Shown here: positions 1 to 9,132 of the stretch, in pieces
Layout of the letters: the number at the start of each line of letters is the position of its first letter
Position numbering within the stretch: position 1 is the stretch's first letter
DNA from: Methanococcoides methylutens
GTDB taxonomy: Archaea; Halobacteriota; Methanosarcinia; Methanosarcinales; Methanosarcinaceae
Length of the DNA: 39,046 nucleotides
Direction: 5' to 3'
Assembly (NCBI RefSeq): GCF_000765475.1
Contig: NZ_JRHO01000015.1
Coordinates: 1 to 39,046, forward strand
Notes under the pieces: model-generated
What the model saw: only the letters and a program-made list of their open reading frames with translations
Told to the model about the DNA's origin: nothing
Databases searched by the model: none
Translations under genes and position numbers: made by a program

Positions 1-377
1 CTACAATAACCACTTGTAAACCCCGTTGAATCAATCCCAGTGACTTCAATTGATTCGCCATTCTTGTAAAATAGATCTAATGTTCTCTTAAAGATACGAT
101 CAAGAAATGCAGAATAGATTCGAGTAACAAATTTTTGAAGTGTAGTAAAATGAGGAACTTTGTTCAGTCCTATTTTTGATTGAACAGAATCCATAATTTC
201 AATGATCTCAACAAAGTCTCGGTAATCTTCATTCAAGTATTCTTTAAACAAAACCAACGTCAATAGTTGATGTTGAGTGTAAGTTTGCTTTGAATATTTG
301 CAACTGTAGATTGGAAGGTGTGAATATCGTGTTAATTGCAATGCTATGTCGATAAAATTTAAGTACTTGTTAGACAA
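1..377 (-). CDS. DDE transposase (IS5-like), N-terminal part, cut by window edge
   Basis: The minus strand is open from a TTG codon at 377 to the window edge, about 125 residues. The reading has a helical N-terminal region with SNKYLNFIDIALQL and LVLFKEYLNEDYRD, and ends in VTGIDSTGF. That last segment looks like the first catalytic Asp block of DDE transposases of the IS5/IS4 type, which cut and paste an insertion sequence. An in-frame TGA lies four codons upstream of the TTG, so no longer start exists. Only the first third of the protein is inside the window, so it cannot be said whether the element is intact. The family assignment is by motif recognition only. Confidence 0.7.
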   Translation of the reverse strand, partial: MSNKYLNFIDIALQLTRYSHLPIYSCKYSKQTYTQHQLLTLVLFKEYLNEDYRDFVEIIEIMDSVQSKIGLNKVPHFTTLQKFVTRIYSAFLDRIFKRTLDLFYKNGESIEVTGIDSTGFTSGYC

Positions 378-378
378 G

Positions 379-476
379 CCATTAAATCATAGATTTAATG
401 GGGGTTCCAGATCTTCAATCTGGAACAAACACAAACATCCCCTTGTGTTTTTGGTTGGAAAAGTCACAGGGGACTT
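379..476. repeat. Four consecutive stem-loops beside the transposase gene
   Basis: Four inverted repeats follow one another: a 10-bp perfect stem 379-388/392-401 with a 3-nt loop, a 9-bp perfect stem 404-412/418-426, an 8-bp perfect stem 427-434/443-450, and a 5-bp stem 461-465/472-476. The first sits just before the transposase start codon. Such a chain could be the end of an insertion sequence, or the remnant of an IS200/IS605 right end or TnpB guide RNA. Neither is proven. Confidence 0.55.
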
Positions 477-578
477 CTTCTTATAAAAAATGTAGTGGCT
501 CAATTGGATTTAGAAAAGAGGATTTCTACAGAGCCCAAAAATAATATATGTATAAATCCCTTACAAAGTCAACACACA

Positions 579-1238
579 TCATTTTTTGAACAGACGTGGG
601 TTCCTTTCGATGAACTTCCTTTCAGCTTTTTCGAACAGACGAATATGGATATCTTTTTTCAGATACAAGTATCCCAGAGTAGACATTAATAATGCACTCA
701 GCGTTTCAACAATCAGATCCCACATGGTATCAACCAGTCCTGATGTTTGCATATTGAGCCCGAACACCACATCCATTACATATTCAAATATTTCCCAGAT
801 CGTGCCAAATGACACCGCAATGCTGAACGAAAACAGTGCTATAAAAAAGGGGCTCAGATTTACTTGATGTTCAGAATTCAAAACATATACCAAAATAAAT
901 CCAAGTGCTGGAAAGATTATACCTAAGGATGTATGAAGGAAGAGGTCCCACCACCAGAATATTTCAAAATACTCACCATATTCACCCAACATGAGAGATG
1001 CATAGATATAGAGCATGATCAGTACTTCGAACTCGTTGGGAAACTCAAACCTGTACGTTTTCTCGATTATGCTTGGCAGGAAGGTTACGATCAAGACATA
1101 GATGAAGAAACCTAAGTGCATCCAGTTTCCGGTAAATGTTGCTACTATGCATCCTATGATCAGCATCAATCTGAATATTGTAGATACCCAGAATGCAAAC
1201 TTGTCAACTCTGTCCATCTCAGCCCTGTTCATGAGCAT
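579..1238 (-). CDS. DUF2238-like integral membrane protein
   Basis: This 219-residue protein has about six hydrophobic segments (roughly residues 14-36, 40-58, 70-85, 93-118, 128-148 and 170-192). A short charged tail, KKDIHIRLFEKAERKF, follows. It shows the pattern of the DUF2238/YjdF-like membrane family: a Trp/Asp/His patch (FWWWDLFLHTSLG) in the middle and WEIFEYVMD followed by MWDLIVE near the C terminus. The family has no firm function, so none is given. It is the last gene of a minus-strand group, 57 bp behind the gene at 1296-1619. Alternative starts are Met3 and Met8. No clear Shine-Dalgarno precedes the first Met. Confidence 0.75.
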   Translation of the reverse strand: MLMNRAEMDRVDKFAFWVSTIFRLMLIIGCIVATFTGNWMHLGFFIYVLIVTFLPSIIEKTYRFEFPNEFEVLIMLYIYASLMLGEYGEYFEIFWWWDLFLHTSLGIIFPALGFILVYVLNSEHQVNLSPFFIALFSFSIAVSFGTIWEIFEYVMDVVFGLNMQTSGLVDTMWDLIVETLSALLMSTLGYLYLKKDIHIRLFEKAERKFIERNPRLFKK

Positions 1239-1295
1239 CCCTTTTAGGAAGATTAGACTCTCTGGAACTTGTCTGGGTCTCCATTGATCCAGATC

Positions 1296-1619
1296 TCATT
1301 CTTTACCATATTCAGCAAAGGATTCACAAGTACCCAGATAAGTCCGCGATTCGACATACCTGAAAGCTTCCAGTTCTTCTTTTTCGAATCTGCCACGCTC
1401 CTCAAGAGCTTCTATGCTGGGCCATTCTTCGATCCCAACAAAATCCCACTCTTCATTGGACCAACGGCAGTCGATCATCATCAGGACTTTCATTCCAAGT
1501 TCATCCATTTCCTCACGATCCTTACGCATAAACTCAGACTTTTCCTCTTCAGACAGATCATAAAATGCTTCCTTGATTCTAGCAAAATACATTCTGATAA
1601 TAGGTTTATTCTCAGTCAT
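1296..1619 (-). CDS. Small uncharacterised protein, possible alpha-beta-barrel fold
   Basis: The protein has 107 residues and starts with MTENKPIIRMYFARI. The start is chosen because the strong site GGGGGTGAT lies 3 nt before this ATG; a longer frame to 1676 has no such site and overlaps the upstream gene. It is charged, with no signal peptide or membrane segment. A pattern of short strands and helices (IIRMYFARIKEAFYDL, LGMKVLMMIDC, EWDFVGIEEWPS) recalls small dimeric ferredoxin-like/alpha-beta-barrel proteins. I do not recognise a named family. It lies 25 bp downstream of the lipoprotein gene and is probably co-transcribed with it. Confidence 0.65.
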   Translation of the reverse strand: MTENKPIIRMYFARIKEAFYDLSEEEKSEFMRKDREEMDELGMKVLMMIDCRWSNEEWDFVGIEEWPSIEALEERGRFEKEELEAFRYVESRTYLGTCESFAEYGKE

Positions 1620-1644
1620 CTTATCACCCCCATTCCAGTGCAGG

Positions 1645-2184
1645 TCACTCATCAACGTAGAAGCCGGACCCCACAAGATAGGTCTCGTTCCCGATCGATG
1701 CCCTCTTAATAAACGTATGCTTCATTAAAGGCTCAGTTTCACCGGGTTTTGGCCAGTAGTAATCAACCCAGCCCTCACCTTCTTCACTGAGAGCAATATC
1801 AATGTATATCTGACCTATGGGTTTATCGTTGAAGTCCACAAGTTCGCTCATATTCTGACCTTCGCCGCTCAGGTCCGGCGGATAGACAACACGCATCCCA
1901 TCAGTCTTCCAGATGAATATGTAGAAATCATCGTGGAACCACTCACTATTGCTCTCCCTGAATTCAGGAAATGCCAGTTCTCCTGTTTCTTCCATAAGGT
2001 CAATGGCCGCATTTACCCGGGATACCGTATAGTCTTCCTGTGAAAACAGAACGGGCTGCTCCTCTTCAACTGTTTGATCTTCCTGCTCAGAAATAGATGT
2101 ATCGTCCGGCTGGATACAGCCAGAGGCTACCAGTAATAGGGTAGCCGTACACAGAATACAAATTATGGTTTTAAGATCGCTCAT
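1645..2184 (-). CDS. Lipoprotein with a Cache-like extracellular domain
   Basis: This 179-residue exported protein begins with a signal peptide ending in the lipobox LVASGC, so it is probably anchored to the outer face of the membrane by a lipidated Cys. An acidic linker (EQEDQTVEEEQ) follows. The rest, with AAIDLMEETGELAFPEFRE, FYIFIWKTDGMRVVYPP and GEGWVDYYWPKPGE, matches the layout of single Cache sensory domains that bind small ligands. The start at 2184 is preferred because GGGG lies just upstream and the signal peptide begins there; the longer frame to 2319 adds residues with no signal character. With no kinase or transducer domain attached, it may be a free binding protein. Confidence 0.8.
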   Translation of the reverse strand: MSDLKTIICILCTATLLLVASGCIQPDDTSISEQEDQTVEEEQPVLFSQEDYTVSRVNAAIDLMEETGELAFPEFRESNSEWFHDDFYIFIWKTDGMRVVYPPDLSGEGQNMSELVDFNDKPIGQIYIDIALSEEGEGWVDYYWPKPGETEPLMKHTFIKRASIGNETYLVGSGFYVDE

Positions 2185-2554
2185 ATTATATCCCCTGTTG
2201 GAAAAATGAATTTCGATAGTTAAGTTGAATTTTGACTTTATGAATGAAATAGATATGCTTTGAGTCTTGAGGGGGTTTAGAGTGTAGGAAGAAAGGTAGT
2301 CCCTTATCGTAGTGTTCATGTCCGAATACCATTCGCAGATAGCTTTTGAAGTAATCTCTAGCTCAAAAAAGAATGCACAAATCCCGGATCAATCACCGGG
2401 AATGTCCACGAATTGGCCTTATTTCCAGAAGATCATGGATTGATCTGGACTTGACCTTTCTCGACCCCCATTTGTGACCACAATTGTACAAAAAATGGTC
2501 AGTAGACTGATATGTGTGAACATATGATATTATAAAGCAAGGAGGGATAATATC
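2185..2554. other. Divergent intergenic region with hairpins
   Basis: This is the shared upstream region of the lipoprotein gene (minus) and the gene at 2555 (plus). It holds a CCCGG/CCGGG hairpin at 2383-2400 and an AGATCA/TGATCT hairpin at 2430-2446. There is also an ATATGT-GTGA-ACATAT repeat near 2511-2526 just before an AT-rich TATA-like stretch. No protein-coding signal is seen. Confidence 0.4.
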
Positions 2555-2944
2555 ATGACAGCGGAAAATATTAGCACGAACCCTTTTGAGAATTCCGAAG
2601 AAAACTCGAATTTAAGCGGTTGCTTATGTACCGAATATTTGTGTGAATCTGCAGGGGACAAATCGAAGCAATATATCATTAGATCGAGCACTGGAAATTA
2701 TGTTCGCTTTGCAATACTTGAAGAGGAACTATGTGCACATACATGGAATTGCATCGGAGAAGGCAGGCAATTCCTCGCAGAGTTAGAAACGCATGCAGCA
2801 AATAAGGGACTAAATCTGACGATCCCCACAGGTATTAATCCAAAGCTACAAACGATCCTAACTGATAATGGATACCACACCACAACCGTTGAATGGTTCC
2901 CCAGACCAGATTCTTTTGAAGCGATCGACTTGTGGGTGAAATAA
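2555..2944 (+). CDS. Small GNAT-like protein, uncharacterised
   Basis: A 129-residue soluble protein, with the strong ribosome site AAGGAGGG 6 nt upstream of the ATG. The N-terminal 30 residues are polar. The remainder, with YIIRSSTGNYVRFAIL, LAELETHAANKGLNLTIPTGINPKLQTILTDNGYHTTTVEWFP and a final DLWVK, resembles the second half of an N-acetyltransferase (GNAT) fold, where the helix before the last strands packs near acetyl-CoA. The usual acetyl-CoA loop motif is not evident, so enzyme activity is doubtful. Its stop lies inside the remains of a membrane-protein gene that follows directly. Confidence 0.65.
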   Translation: MTAENISTNPFENSEENSNLSGCLCTEYLCESAGDKSKQYIIRSSTGNYVRFAILEEELCAHTWNCIGEGRQFLAELETHAANKGLNLTIPTGINPKLQTILTDNGYHTTTVEWFPRPDSFEAIDLWVK

Positions 2945-3956
2945 AAAGCCCACAAATATACCATCTTACTACTAATTCCAAAGCACCCCCATCATTCATA
3001 ACATGCAAAAACTTCCCCCCCATACTCCTGATAGGAACCTTATCCATGCTCTTTGCAGAAGTATTCTCAGGAGCTTCACATACATGGTTCATCAACGCTG
3101 GGGAATTCTCTAACATTTCCGCTCTACTTGGCCCATCTTTTGTTCTTTTTAGGGATCACGCTAACACAACGGACATCATTAATCCAGCTTTATCTTTTTG
3201 GAGTGCTCTTTGGTTTGTATGAATCGTGGATAACCAAGGTCTTGTGGGCTGGCATTTCGCTTCCGAAGGTCCATCCGTGGGTACCTTTCTTGGATTGGGC
3301 ATAGGTGAATTTCCCATACTGGTCTTTTTATGGCATCCGATAATGTCTTTCATCGTTCCGATACTTGTTTTTGAGATATTGACCGGAAAGGTGCTTACCA
3401 CGCATGAGATCATACTGGAACGAACTAAAAGGAAAACTGCCATTTTAGTGCTTTTCCTGATATTGATAAGCACTTTCATCGCTAACGAGAACCAGTTCGA
3501 CCTCGTATCTGCAAATATTTCCCTGATAGGGACATTGCTGATAATTGCAGTGTTTTATAGGCTCACAAAGATCAGTGACCTGAATTCTCTGGAATTAGGT
3601 AAACGAAGTTTCAAGCTACTTGTGGGGTACTTATCTTACTTTATATTGTAACATTCCTGTACCTTCTGCCTGAAAGGATACCTACAACCATCCTTCCTTA
3701 TATATCGATAATTGCATTCTACGCCATTTCAGCGGTCCTCGTCTTAAGGTCAACTAAAGTAGGAGCAGAATTGGAGATCTTAAGAAATAGCTCTTATTCA
3801 AACCGGGACATTATCAGGTTCATACCAGTACTGGTACTTTCATTCAATATCTCATGCCTTGTACCGGAGATCAGCATGGTTTTTTTGTCACATACTTATT
3901 TCTTACTCTCAGTAGCAGCAATATTGCTTTTTTCAGTAATTGTCCATAATTCCTGA
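2932..3956 (+). pseudogene. Integral membrane protein, broken by three frameshifts
   Basis: One continuous hydrophobic protein can be read only by switching frames: frame 1 to about 3097 (FAEVFSGASHTWFINA), frame 2 to about 3255 (LTFPLYLAHLLFFLGI... LYESWITKVLWAG), frame 1 again to about 3640 (ASEGPSVGTFLGLGIGEFPILVF... ), then frame 3 to the stop at 3956 (TFLYLLPERIPTT... SVIVHNS). The pieces join without loss or overlap of sense, which points to single-base indels in a once intact gene of about 340 residues. Function unknown. Either decay is recent, or the sequence carries indel errors, but flanking genes show none. Confidence 0.75.
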
Positions 3957-4003
3957 AAAAATGACCATCCTGAAAATGTAATTAAGCATTGGAACGATCA
4001 AAA

Positions 4004-6118
4004 TTAAGGTAATTCAAGAGACAAAGGAACACTAAAACCGAATGTGCTTCCAACACCAGGCTCACTTTCGACCCAAACATTACCACCGTGCATATTTACT
4101 AATTTTTTGACGAGGGACAAACCAAGACCTGTGCCTTCAAACTGGCGATTCGAAGCAGAGTCCACCTGTGTAAATGGTTTAAACAGATCATATTGTGCAG
4201 ATTTGGGAATTCCAATTCCCGTATCTTCAACTTTAATAACTAATAAATCAGTGTTCTTTTCGACCCGGATAATTACTGAACCACCTTTAGGCGTGAACTT
4301 GATAGCATTAGTCACCAGATTAAAAATGATCTGTTTTAATTTTAGCTTGTCAGCATTAATACAAAAATTATCAGATTCGATAATTGTATCCAGATGTAAG
4401 TTTTTTTGTTGAGCAAGAGGAGAAACAATTGATATTACATCATTCAACATATCTAAAAATATAAACACTTCATAATGAAGATCAGCTTTACCAGCCTCTA
4501 TCTTTGAAAGATCAAGAATATCATTGATAAGGCTTAGTAAATGTTTACCGCTTTTAGATATATTAGTTATGAATCTTATTTGTTCATCATTAAGCAGATC
4601 TTCGTCATTGTAGAGAAGGACATCTGAGAATCCGATAATAGAATTCAAAGGAGTTCGGAGTTCATGGCTCATATTAGCCAGAAACTCACTTTTTAAGTTA
4701 TTTGAGGCCTCTGCGTTGGTTTTTGCTTCTAAAAGAGCATGTTCTACATTCTTGCGTTCAGTTATATCTCTGGAAATGCTCAGAATCGCGACGTTACCAT
4801 TATATTCTATAAGCTGAGCACTCATTTCAATTGGTATTTCAGAACCATCTTTTCGAAGGTGCGCCATTTCGAAGATACATCCACCAGTATGAAAAAAATC
4901 TACCATACATTCATGAAAATGTGCTGCGCATTCCGGACTGAAGGTCTCTATTATGTTTTTCTTCAACAATGTGGCTCTTGTATAACCTAACCAATCACAT
5001 AATTTAGCATTCACTTCATAAATATAACCGGACAGGTCGTAAATGAAAACCGCATCATTTGAATGATCAAAGAGAGTTTTAAAATTAAGTTCTGTCTTTT
5101 TTAGAGCTTCCTCTGCAAGTTTCTTTTCAGTAATATCGACAATGATACCCTGGAAGCGAATTGCTTTCCTATGATCATCCAATTCGATCAGTGACGTTTC
5201 AGTGACCCAACGAATATTACGTTCACGATCTATTATCCTATATTCTTTTGTAAATTCTGACTTGCCTTTTTTTATACATTCAGAAAAGGCCAGAAAATAA
5301 TCAGTAACATCCTCGGAATGAATTATATCCTTATAAAGAACCTTATCAGCCATGAGATCTACTGCTGAGTAGCCAAACTGAGATACATTCTCAGAAACGA
5401 ATTCAACAGGGAAACCATTTTCCGAACTCCTCAGGAATGCTACTACCGGACTTTTCCTGTAGATCGACTTCAACTCTTTTTCCTTTTTCATTAGCTCTGG
5501 AGAAGTGCGCAGGTGTTTTCTGTACTTACTGCTGAGCAGGTCCACCATATAGGTCCACATACCATCCTTCTTCATGATGATTTTCTCCCGACAATCCATG
5601 AGCACGATAACATCTGAAGAGGAAAATGAATCCAGAGAGCAGATAAATAAGGACGTAAGATCAACACCTGAACTTGAAGAAATGATGGAATTTTGGCACT
5701 CTCTTAGAAAGGGGAGCGTGTCAACTTTATCCATGATCAGATCAATATTGACCCTAAGTCCATTGAATCCATTTTTAACGGCATATTTCTGTTTATTTTC
5801 TATAATCTCCAATATAGCATCATGATACGCCTTCCCGTTAGATAATAGATTAGAGTTTACAAGAACAAGATCGAAATTCGAAGAACCGTAATTTTGTTTA
5901 ACCAAAGTAATCTTTTCATTGAGAAGTCCATCTGTTTCCTCATTTTCTTTTATCCCAGGTTTTATCCAGATACAGAGATCATTACGTTTAAAACCCGACT
6001 CCAGAAAAGAGAAGATAAAATCAAGAACATCATCATCATTTTGGTATAGAAGTGTAGAATGTTCACCATGTGGAACGCCTGATATAGGCACATTCATTTC
6101 TATTGAATAGCTGTTCAT
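4004..6118 (-). CDS. MEDS-PAS-PAS sensor histidine kinase
   Basis: This 704-residue cytoplasmic kinase has no membrane segments. Order of parts: MEDS domain (about 12-190; PHGEHSTLLYQNDDDVLDF), first PAS with PAC (about 215-333), second PAS with PAC (about 345-455), HisKA with the phosphorylated His485 in NMSHELRTPLN, and an ATPase domain with N-box Asn604, G1 DTGIGIP (632-638) and G2 GTGLGLSLV (662-670). All catalytic motifs are intact. MEDS domains were described in methanogens and methylotrophs and are thought to sense small methylated or halogenated compounds; the ligand here is unknown. The gene lies 19 bp behind a truncated paralogue. Its kinase half closely resembles that of the gene at 13979-15841. 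No response regulator is adjacent. Confidence 0.9.
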   Translation of the reverse strand: MNSYSIEMNVPISGVPHGEHSTLLYQNDDDVLDFIFSFLESGFKRNDLCIWIKPGIKENEETDGLLNEKITLVKQNYGSSNFDLVLVNSNLLSNGKAYHDAILEIIENKQKYAVKNGFNGLRVNIDLIMDKVDTLPFLRECQNSIISSSSGVDLTSLFICSLDSFSSSDVIVLMDCREKIIMKKDGMWTYMVDLLSSKYRKHLRTSPELMKKEKELKSIYRKSPVVAFLRSSENGFPVEFVSENVSQFGYSAVDLMADKVLYKDIIHSEDVTDYFLAFSECIKKGKSEFTKEYRIIDRERNIRWVTETSLIELDDHRKAIRFQGIIVDITEKKLAEEALKKTELNFKTLFDHSNDAVFIYDLSGYIYEVNAKLCDWLGYTRATLLKKNIIETFSPECAAHFHECMVDFFHTGGCIFEMAHLRKDGSEIPIEMSAQLIEYNGNVAILSISRDITERKNVEHALLEAKTNAEASNNLKSEFLANMSHELRTPLNSIIGFSDVLLYNDEDLLNDEQIRFITNISKSGKHLLSLINDILDLSKIEAGKADLHYEVFIFLDMLNDVISIVSPLAQQKNLHLDTIIESDNFCINADKLKLKQIIFNLVTNAIKFTPKGGSVIIRVEKNTDLLVIKVEDTGIGIPKSAQYDLFKPFTQVDSASNRQFEGTGLGLSLVKKLVNMHGGNVWVESEPGVGSTFGFSVPLSLELP

Positions 6119-6137
6119 GATATCAATACCCAGATAC

Positions 6138-6827
6138 TCAATAGTGGAAACTCATATATTTTTCCTGCAAATTAACAGTAGTTCTTTTTTCTTTTATTAT
6201 CAACTCTGGAGAAGATTGTAGGTGCTTCCTGCACTTGCTGCTTAGCATATCTACCAGATTGGTCCACATACCATTCATTTTCATGATAGTATTTTCCCGA
6301 TCATCGACCAGTTCGAGAACCTCTGAAGAGGAAAATGAATCCAGAGGGCAGGTAAATAAACTTGTAAGATCCATAGCTGAAGTTGAAGAGATGATCGATT
6401 TTCGGCACGCTCTGAGAAAAGGAAGCATTTGGTCTTTTTCTGCCATCAGATCAACATTGATCCTCAGTCCACTGAATCCGCTTTTACAAACATATTTCTG
6501 CTTTTTTTCAATAAGTTCCAATATAGAATCACAAAAAGATCCAACATTAGAAAGCAATGCCGGATTCACAAGAACAAGATCGAAATTAGAGGAACATGAA
6601 TTTTGATTGACATAAACCGTTTTTTCCTTGAAAAGATCATTCGTGTTTTCTTCTTTCTTCATCCCAGGCGTTACCCAAACGCATAGATCATTACGTTTAA
6701 AGCCAGACCTTAAGAAAGAAGAAACAAAGTCAAGTACATTATCATCATTTTTATAGACAAGTGTCATATGGTCGCCGTGAGGAACGTCTGATATAGGCAA
6801 ATCCATTTTTCTTGAATATTCCTGCAT
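6138..6827 (-). CDS. MEDS-domain protein, truncated paralogue of the adjacent kinase
   Basis: The 229-residue product starts at MQEYSRKMDLPISDVPHGDH, preceded by GGTG; a longer frame to 6866 is less likely. It holds a complete MEDS domain and then breaks off where the paralogue at 4004-6118 goes on into PAS. A one-base shift at about 6185 replaces the expected KEKEL-IYRK reading with an unrelated tail (RTTVNLQEKYMSFHY); the alternative frame reads KEKELLLICRKNI and then stops. So this is probably a kinase gene whose 3' part was lost. The lone MEDS domain could still fold and bind ligand. Whether it is used is unknown. Confidence 0.75.
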   Translation of the reverse strand: MQEYSRKMDLPISDVPHGDHMTLVYKNDDNVLDFVSSFLRSGFKRNDLCVWVTPGMKKEENTNDLFKEKTVYVNQNSCSSNFDLVLVNPALLSNVGSFCDSILELIEKKQKYVCKSGFSGLRINVDLMAEKDQMLPFLRACRKSIISSTSAMDLTSLFTCPLDSFSSSEVLELVDDRENTIMKMNGMWTNLVDMLSSKCRKHLQSSPELIIKEKRTTVNLQEKYMSFHY

Positions 6828-6900
6828 GCTATTAACACCTTTTTTCTGGATCTTATGTATCCACATATTGCAAAATTATGAGGTCGGAAGCAATTGTGTA

Positions 6901-6975
6901 ACTAAAACAAATTTACTTTACATACCTCAAGTTCGACTGTATTACAGTATAATATATAAATGTTGCCCATATAGG
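6901..6975. promoter_or_regulatory. Duplicated control region upstream of MEDS and dut, copy A
   Basis: The stretch ACTAAAACAAATTTACTTTA and what follows recurs with few changes at 8929-8975. Each copy lies 73-74 bp upstream of a MEDS start codon. The AT-rich part near 6945-6962 may hold a TATA box for the divergent dut gene. Confidence 0.5.
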
Positions 6976-7080
6976 TAATTTGTGTCAACTTTTATACAAA
7001 CCGATATAAAAACATCACTTGAAATGATTCGAATATTCCTTCCCGAAATCATAATAACCCATCCAGACTATCAAGCAGCT

Positions 7081-7593
7081 ATGACCCTCTTATCAAAAAA
7101 TGAACTTCGAGAGCTTGTACTTGCGAATCCACCTCTTGTAGAGAACATGATAGATATGGACACCCAGCTTCAGCCAAATGGCGTGGAGATGACCCTTCAG
7201 GAAGTCAGGACCATTGAAGGTGCAGGAGCGGTGGATTTTGATAATTCCGGTAGAAAGATATCTGAAGGCAGTAAGATCGAATTCAATGCGAATGGTTGGA
7301 TACATCTTGAACCGGGAATATACAAAGTCCTTTTGAATGAAATCGTCAACATACCAAAGACACTGGCAGCGATCGCTAAACCACGTTCCAGCCTTATCAG
7401 ATGTGGAGCTACTCTTGAAACCGCTGTATGGGATGCAGGATATTGTGGAAGAAGCGAATGCATGCTCGTGGTCCACAATACCGCCGGGTTCGACCTCCAG
7501 AAAGATGCACGTATAATGCAGCTTCTTTTCTACCACCTTCAAACGGAAGTGGAAGAAGGTTATTGCGGAAGATACCAGCATGAGAATATCTAA
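7081..7593 (+). CDS. dut: Deoxyuridine 5'-triphosphate nucleotidohydrolase (archaeal type)
   Basis: Hydrolyses dUTP to dUMP and diphosphate in the cytoplasm, keeping uracil out of DNA and supplying dUMP for thymidylate. From Met34 of the longest frame the protein has 170 residues, the usual length of the archaeal DUT/dCTP-deaminase-like family, beginning MTLLSKNELREL as in Methanosarcina relatives as I recall them. Visible motifs are PRSSLIRCG (101-109), AVWDAGYCGR (115-124) and ARIMQLLF (143-150), which form the nucleotide pocket and trimer contacts. The frame is open back to 6982, but the extra residues look unrelated and no good ribosome site helps to decide. A 35-codon copy of the 3' end lies at 9133-9240. 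Confidence 0.85.
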   Translation: MTLLSKNELRELVLANPPLVENMIDMDTQLQPNGVEMTLQEVRTIEGAGAVDFDNSGRKISEGSKIEFNANGWIHLEPGIYKVLLNEIVNIPKTLAAIAKPRSSLIRCGATLETAVWDAGYCGRSECMLVVHNTAGFDLQKDARIMQLLFYHLQTEVEEGYCGRYQHENI

Positions 7594-7814
7594 CATGAAC
7601 TATAGTGGCGCCCGCACAAAATATCTTTAAGATAGCTGGAACTTTCATATTAGCCCAAATTTTTACTTTTTGTACTGGAAAGCTTCGCTTTAGTCTTTGT
7701 ACTAAAAGCACTATATCTGTGTACTTACGTCCAGTATAGTCCCTGGAAAATTTCAAAAATGTATCGAACCTGGACATAAAAGAAAATGGACCATTGCAAT
7801 TATCAAAAAGGGGG

Positions 7815-8855
7815 TTAAGCGTTAACCTCGGATCCCCTTAAAGATTCTTCTGCAAGTTTCCTTTCAGTAATATCAACAATGATGCCCTGGAAGCTAATCG
7901 GACTCCCGGAATTATTTGTCTCGATCAATGACGTTTCATTGACCCAGCGAGGATTACATTTGTGGTCCAATATCCTGTATTCTTTTGTAAATTCGTGATC
8001 CCCATTTTTAATACACTCAGAAAAGGCCAGAAAATAATCGTCAATGTCCCAGGGATGGATCAGATCCTCATAGAGAACCTTGTGACACATGAGATCTTCT
8101 GCTGAATAACCAAACTGGGATATGTTCTCAGAAACGAATTCAACAGGGAAACCATTTTCTGAATTCCTGAGAAATGCCACTACAGGACTGTTACTATAAA
8201 TGGAATGTAGTTCTTTTTCCCTCTTCATCAACTCAGGAGAAATGCGCAGGTGCTTCCTGTACTTGCTGCTAAGAAGATCCATCAGATTGACCCACATACC
8301 ATTCTTTTTAATTATGGTATTCTCCCGATCATCCATCAAGTCAAAGACTTCCGACGAGGAAAATGAATCAAGAGGACAAGTAAATAGGGCAGTCAGATCG
8401 ATGGTCGAAGTTGAAGAAATGATCGACTTTCTGCACTGTTTGAGGAAAGAAAACATTTGACCTTTATCTGCCATCAGATCAAAATTTATCCTAAGCCCCT
8501 TGAATCCACATTTAATGGCATATTTGTGTTTCTTTTCTATAAATTCCAGTATAGCAGCACAAAAATCATTGGCATTCGAAAGCAGTGTAGGGCTCATAAA
8601 AACAAGATCGAAATTAGAGGAACCGGAACTCTGGTTAACAAAAATGGTTTTTTCCTCAAAAAGATCATCGTGACCTTCACTATCTTTTATCCCGGGCGTT
8701 ATCCAAATGCATAGGTCATTGCTCTTAAAGCCAGATCTTAAAAAAGACGAGACAAAATCGATCACTTTATCGCCATTTTTGTATACAAGCGTAGTATGGT
8801 CACCATATGGAACGTCTGACATAAGAACGTTTATTTTTGTTGAATGTTCTTGCAT
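7815..8855 (-). CDS. MEDS-PAS protein lacking a kinase domain
   Basis: The product has 346 residues and starts at MQEHSTKINVLMSDVPYGDH, with GGTGG 7 nt upstream. A MEDS domain (about 10-190) is followed by one PAS/PAC unit (about 206-332; PVVAFLRNSENGFPVEFVSENISQFGYSAEDL... DITERKLAEESL). The frame then ends at LRGSEVNA, whereas the paralogue at 4004-6118 continues with a second PAS and a kinase. The gene is therefore a 3'-truncated duplicate. A sensor without an output domain could act by pairing with the full-length kinase, or it may be on its way to loss. About 220 bp of apparently non-coding sequence separates its stop from dut. Confidence 0.8.
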   Translation of the reverse strand: MQEHSTKINVLMSDVPYGDHTTLVYKNGDKVIDFVSSFLRSGFKSNDLCIWITPGIKDSEGHDDLFEEKTIFVNQSSGSSNFDLVFMSPTLLSNANDFCAAILEFIEKKHKYAIKCGFKGLRINFDLMADKGQMFSFLKQCRKSIISSTSTIDLTALFTCPLDSFSSSEVFDLMDDRENTIIKKNGMWVNLMDLLSSKYRKHLRISPELMKREKELHSIYSNSPVVAFLRNSENGFPVEFVSENISQFGYSAEDLMCHKVLYEDLIHPWDIDDYFLAFSECIKNGDHEFTKEYRILDHKCNPRWVNETSLIETNNSGSPISFQGIIVDITERKLAEESLRGSEVNA

Positions 8856-8928
8856 GCTATTACCACCAAGATCCTTGATCATATGTATTCGTAAATAGAG
8901 AAATGATGAGATACGAAGTTATTATTGG

Positions 8929-8975
8929 ACTAAAACAAATTGACTTTACATACATCAAGTTTGCCTGTATTGGCA
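8929..8975. promoter_or_regulatory. Duplicated control region, copy B
   Basis: Second copy of the sequence at 6901 (ACTAAAACAAATTGACTTTA and following bases), 74 bp upstream of the MEDS-PAS start codon on the minus strand. It shows that the duplication took in the intergenic region and not only the coding parts. Confidence 0.5.
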
Positions 8976-9132
8976 ATGTTGTATATATATATTTCTCTTG
9001 GAACAAATTTACTCAAGACCGCAACAAAAAATCAGCTGATTCTTTGTACACAATCCAGAGTATATCCCTTAGATCAAAGAGAAGAAAAAGAAGGAGAGGA
9101 ACGAGTGCAAACCTACGATATAAAATATCAGC

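Noticed and set aside
1269-1709. 146-residue plus-strand frame opposite the small protein at 1296-1619
   Set aside because: Antisense shadow with no domain; the minus-strand gene has a strong ribosome site and operon spacing.
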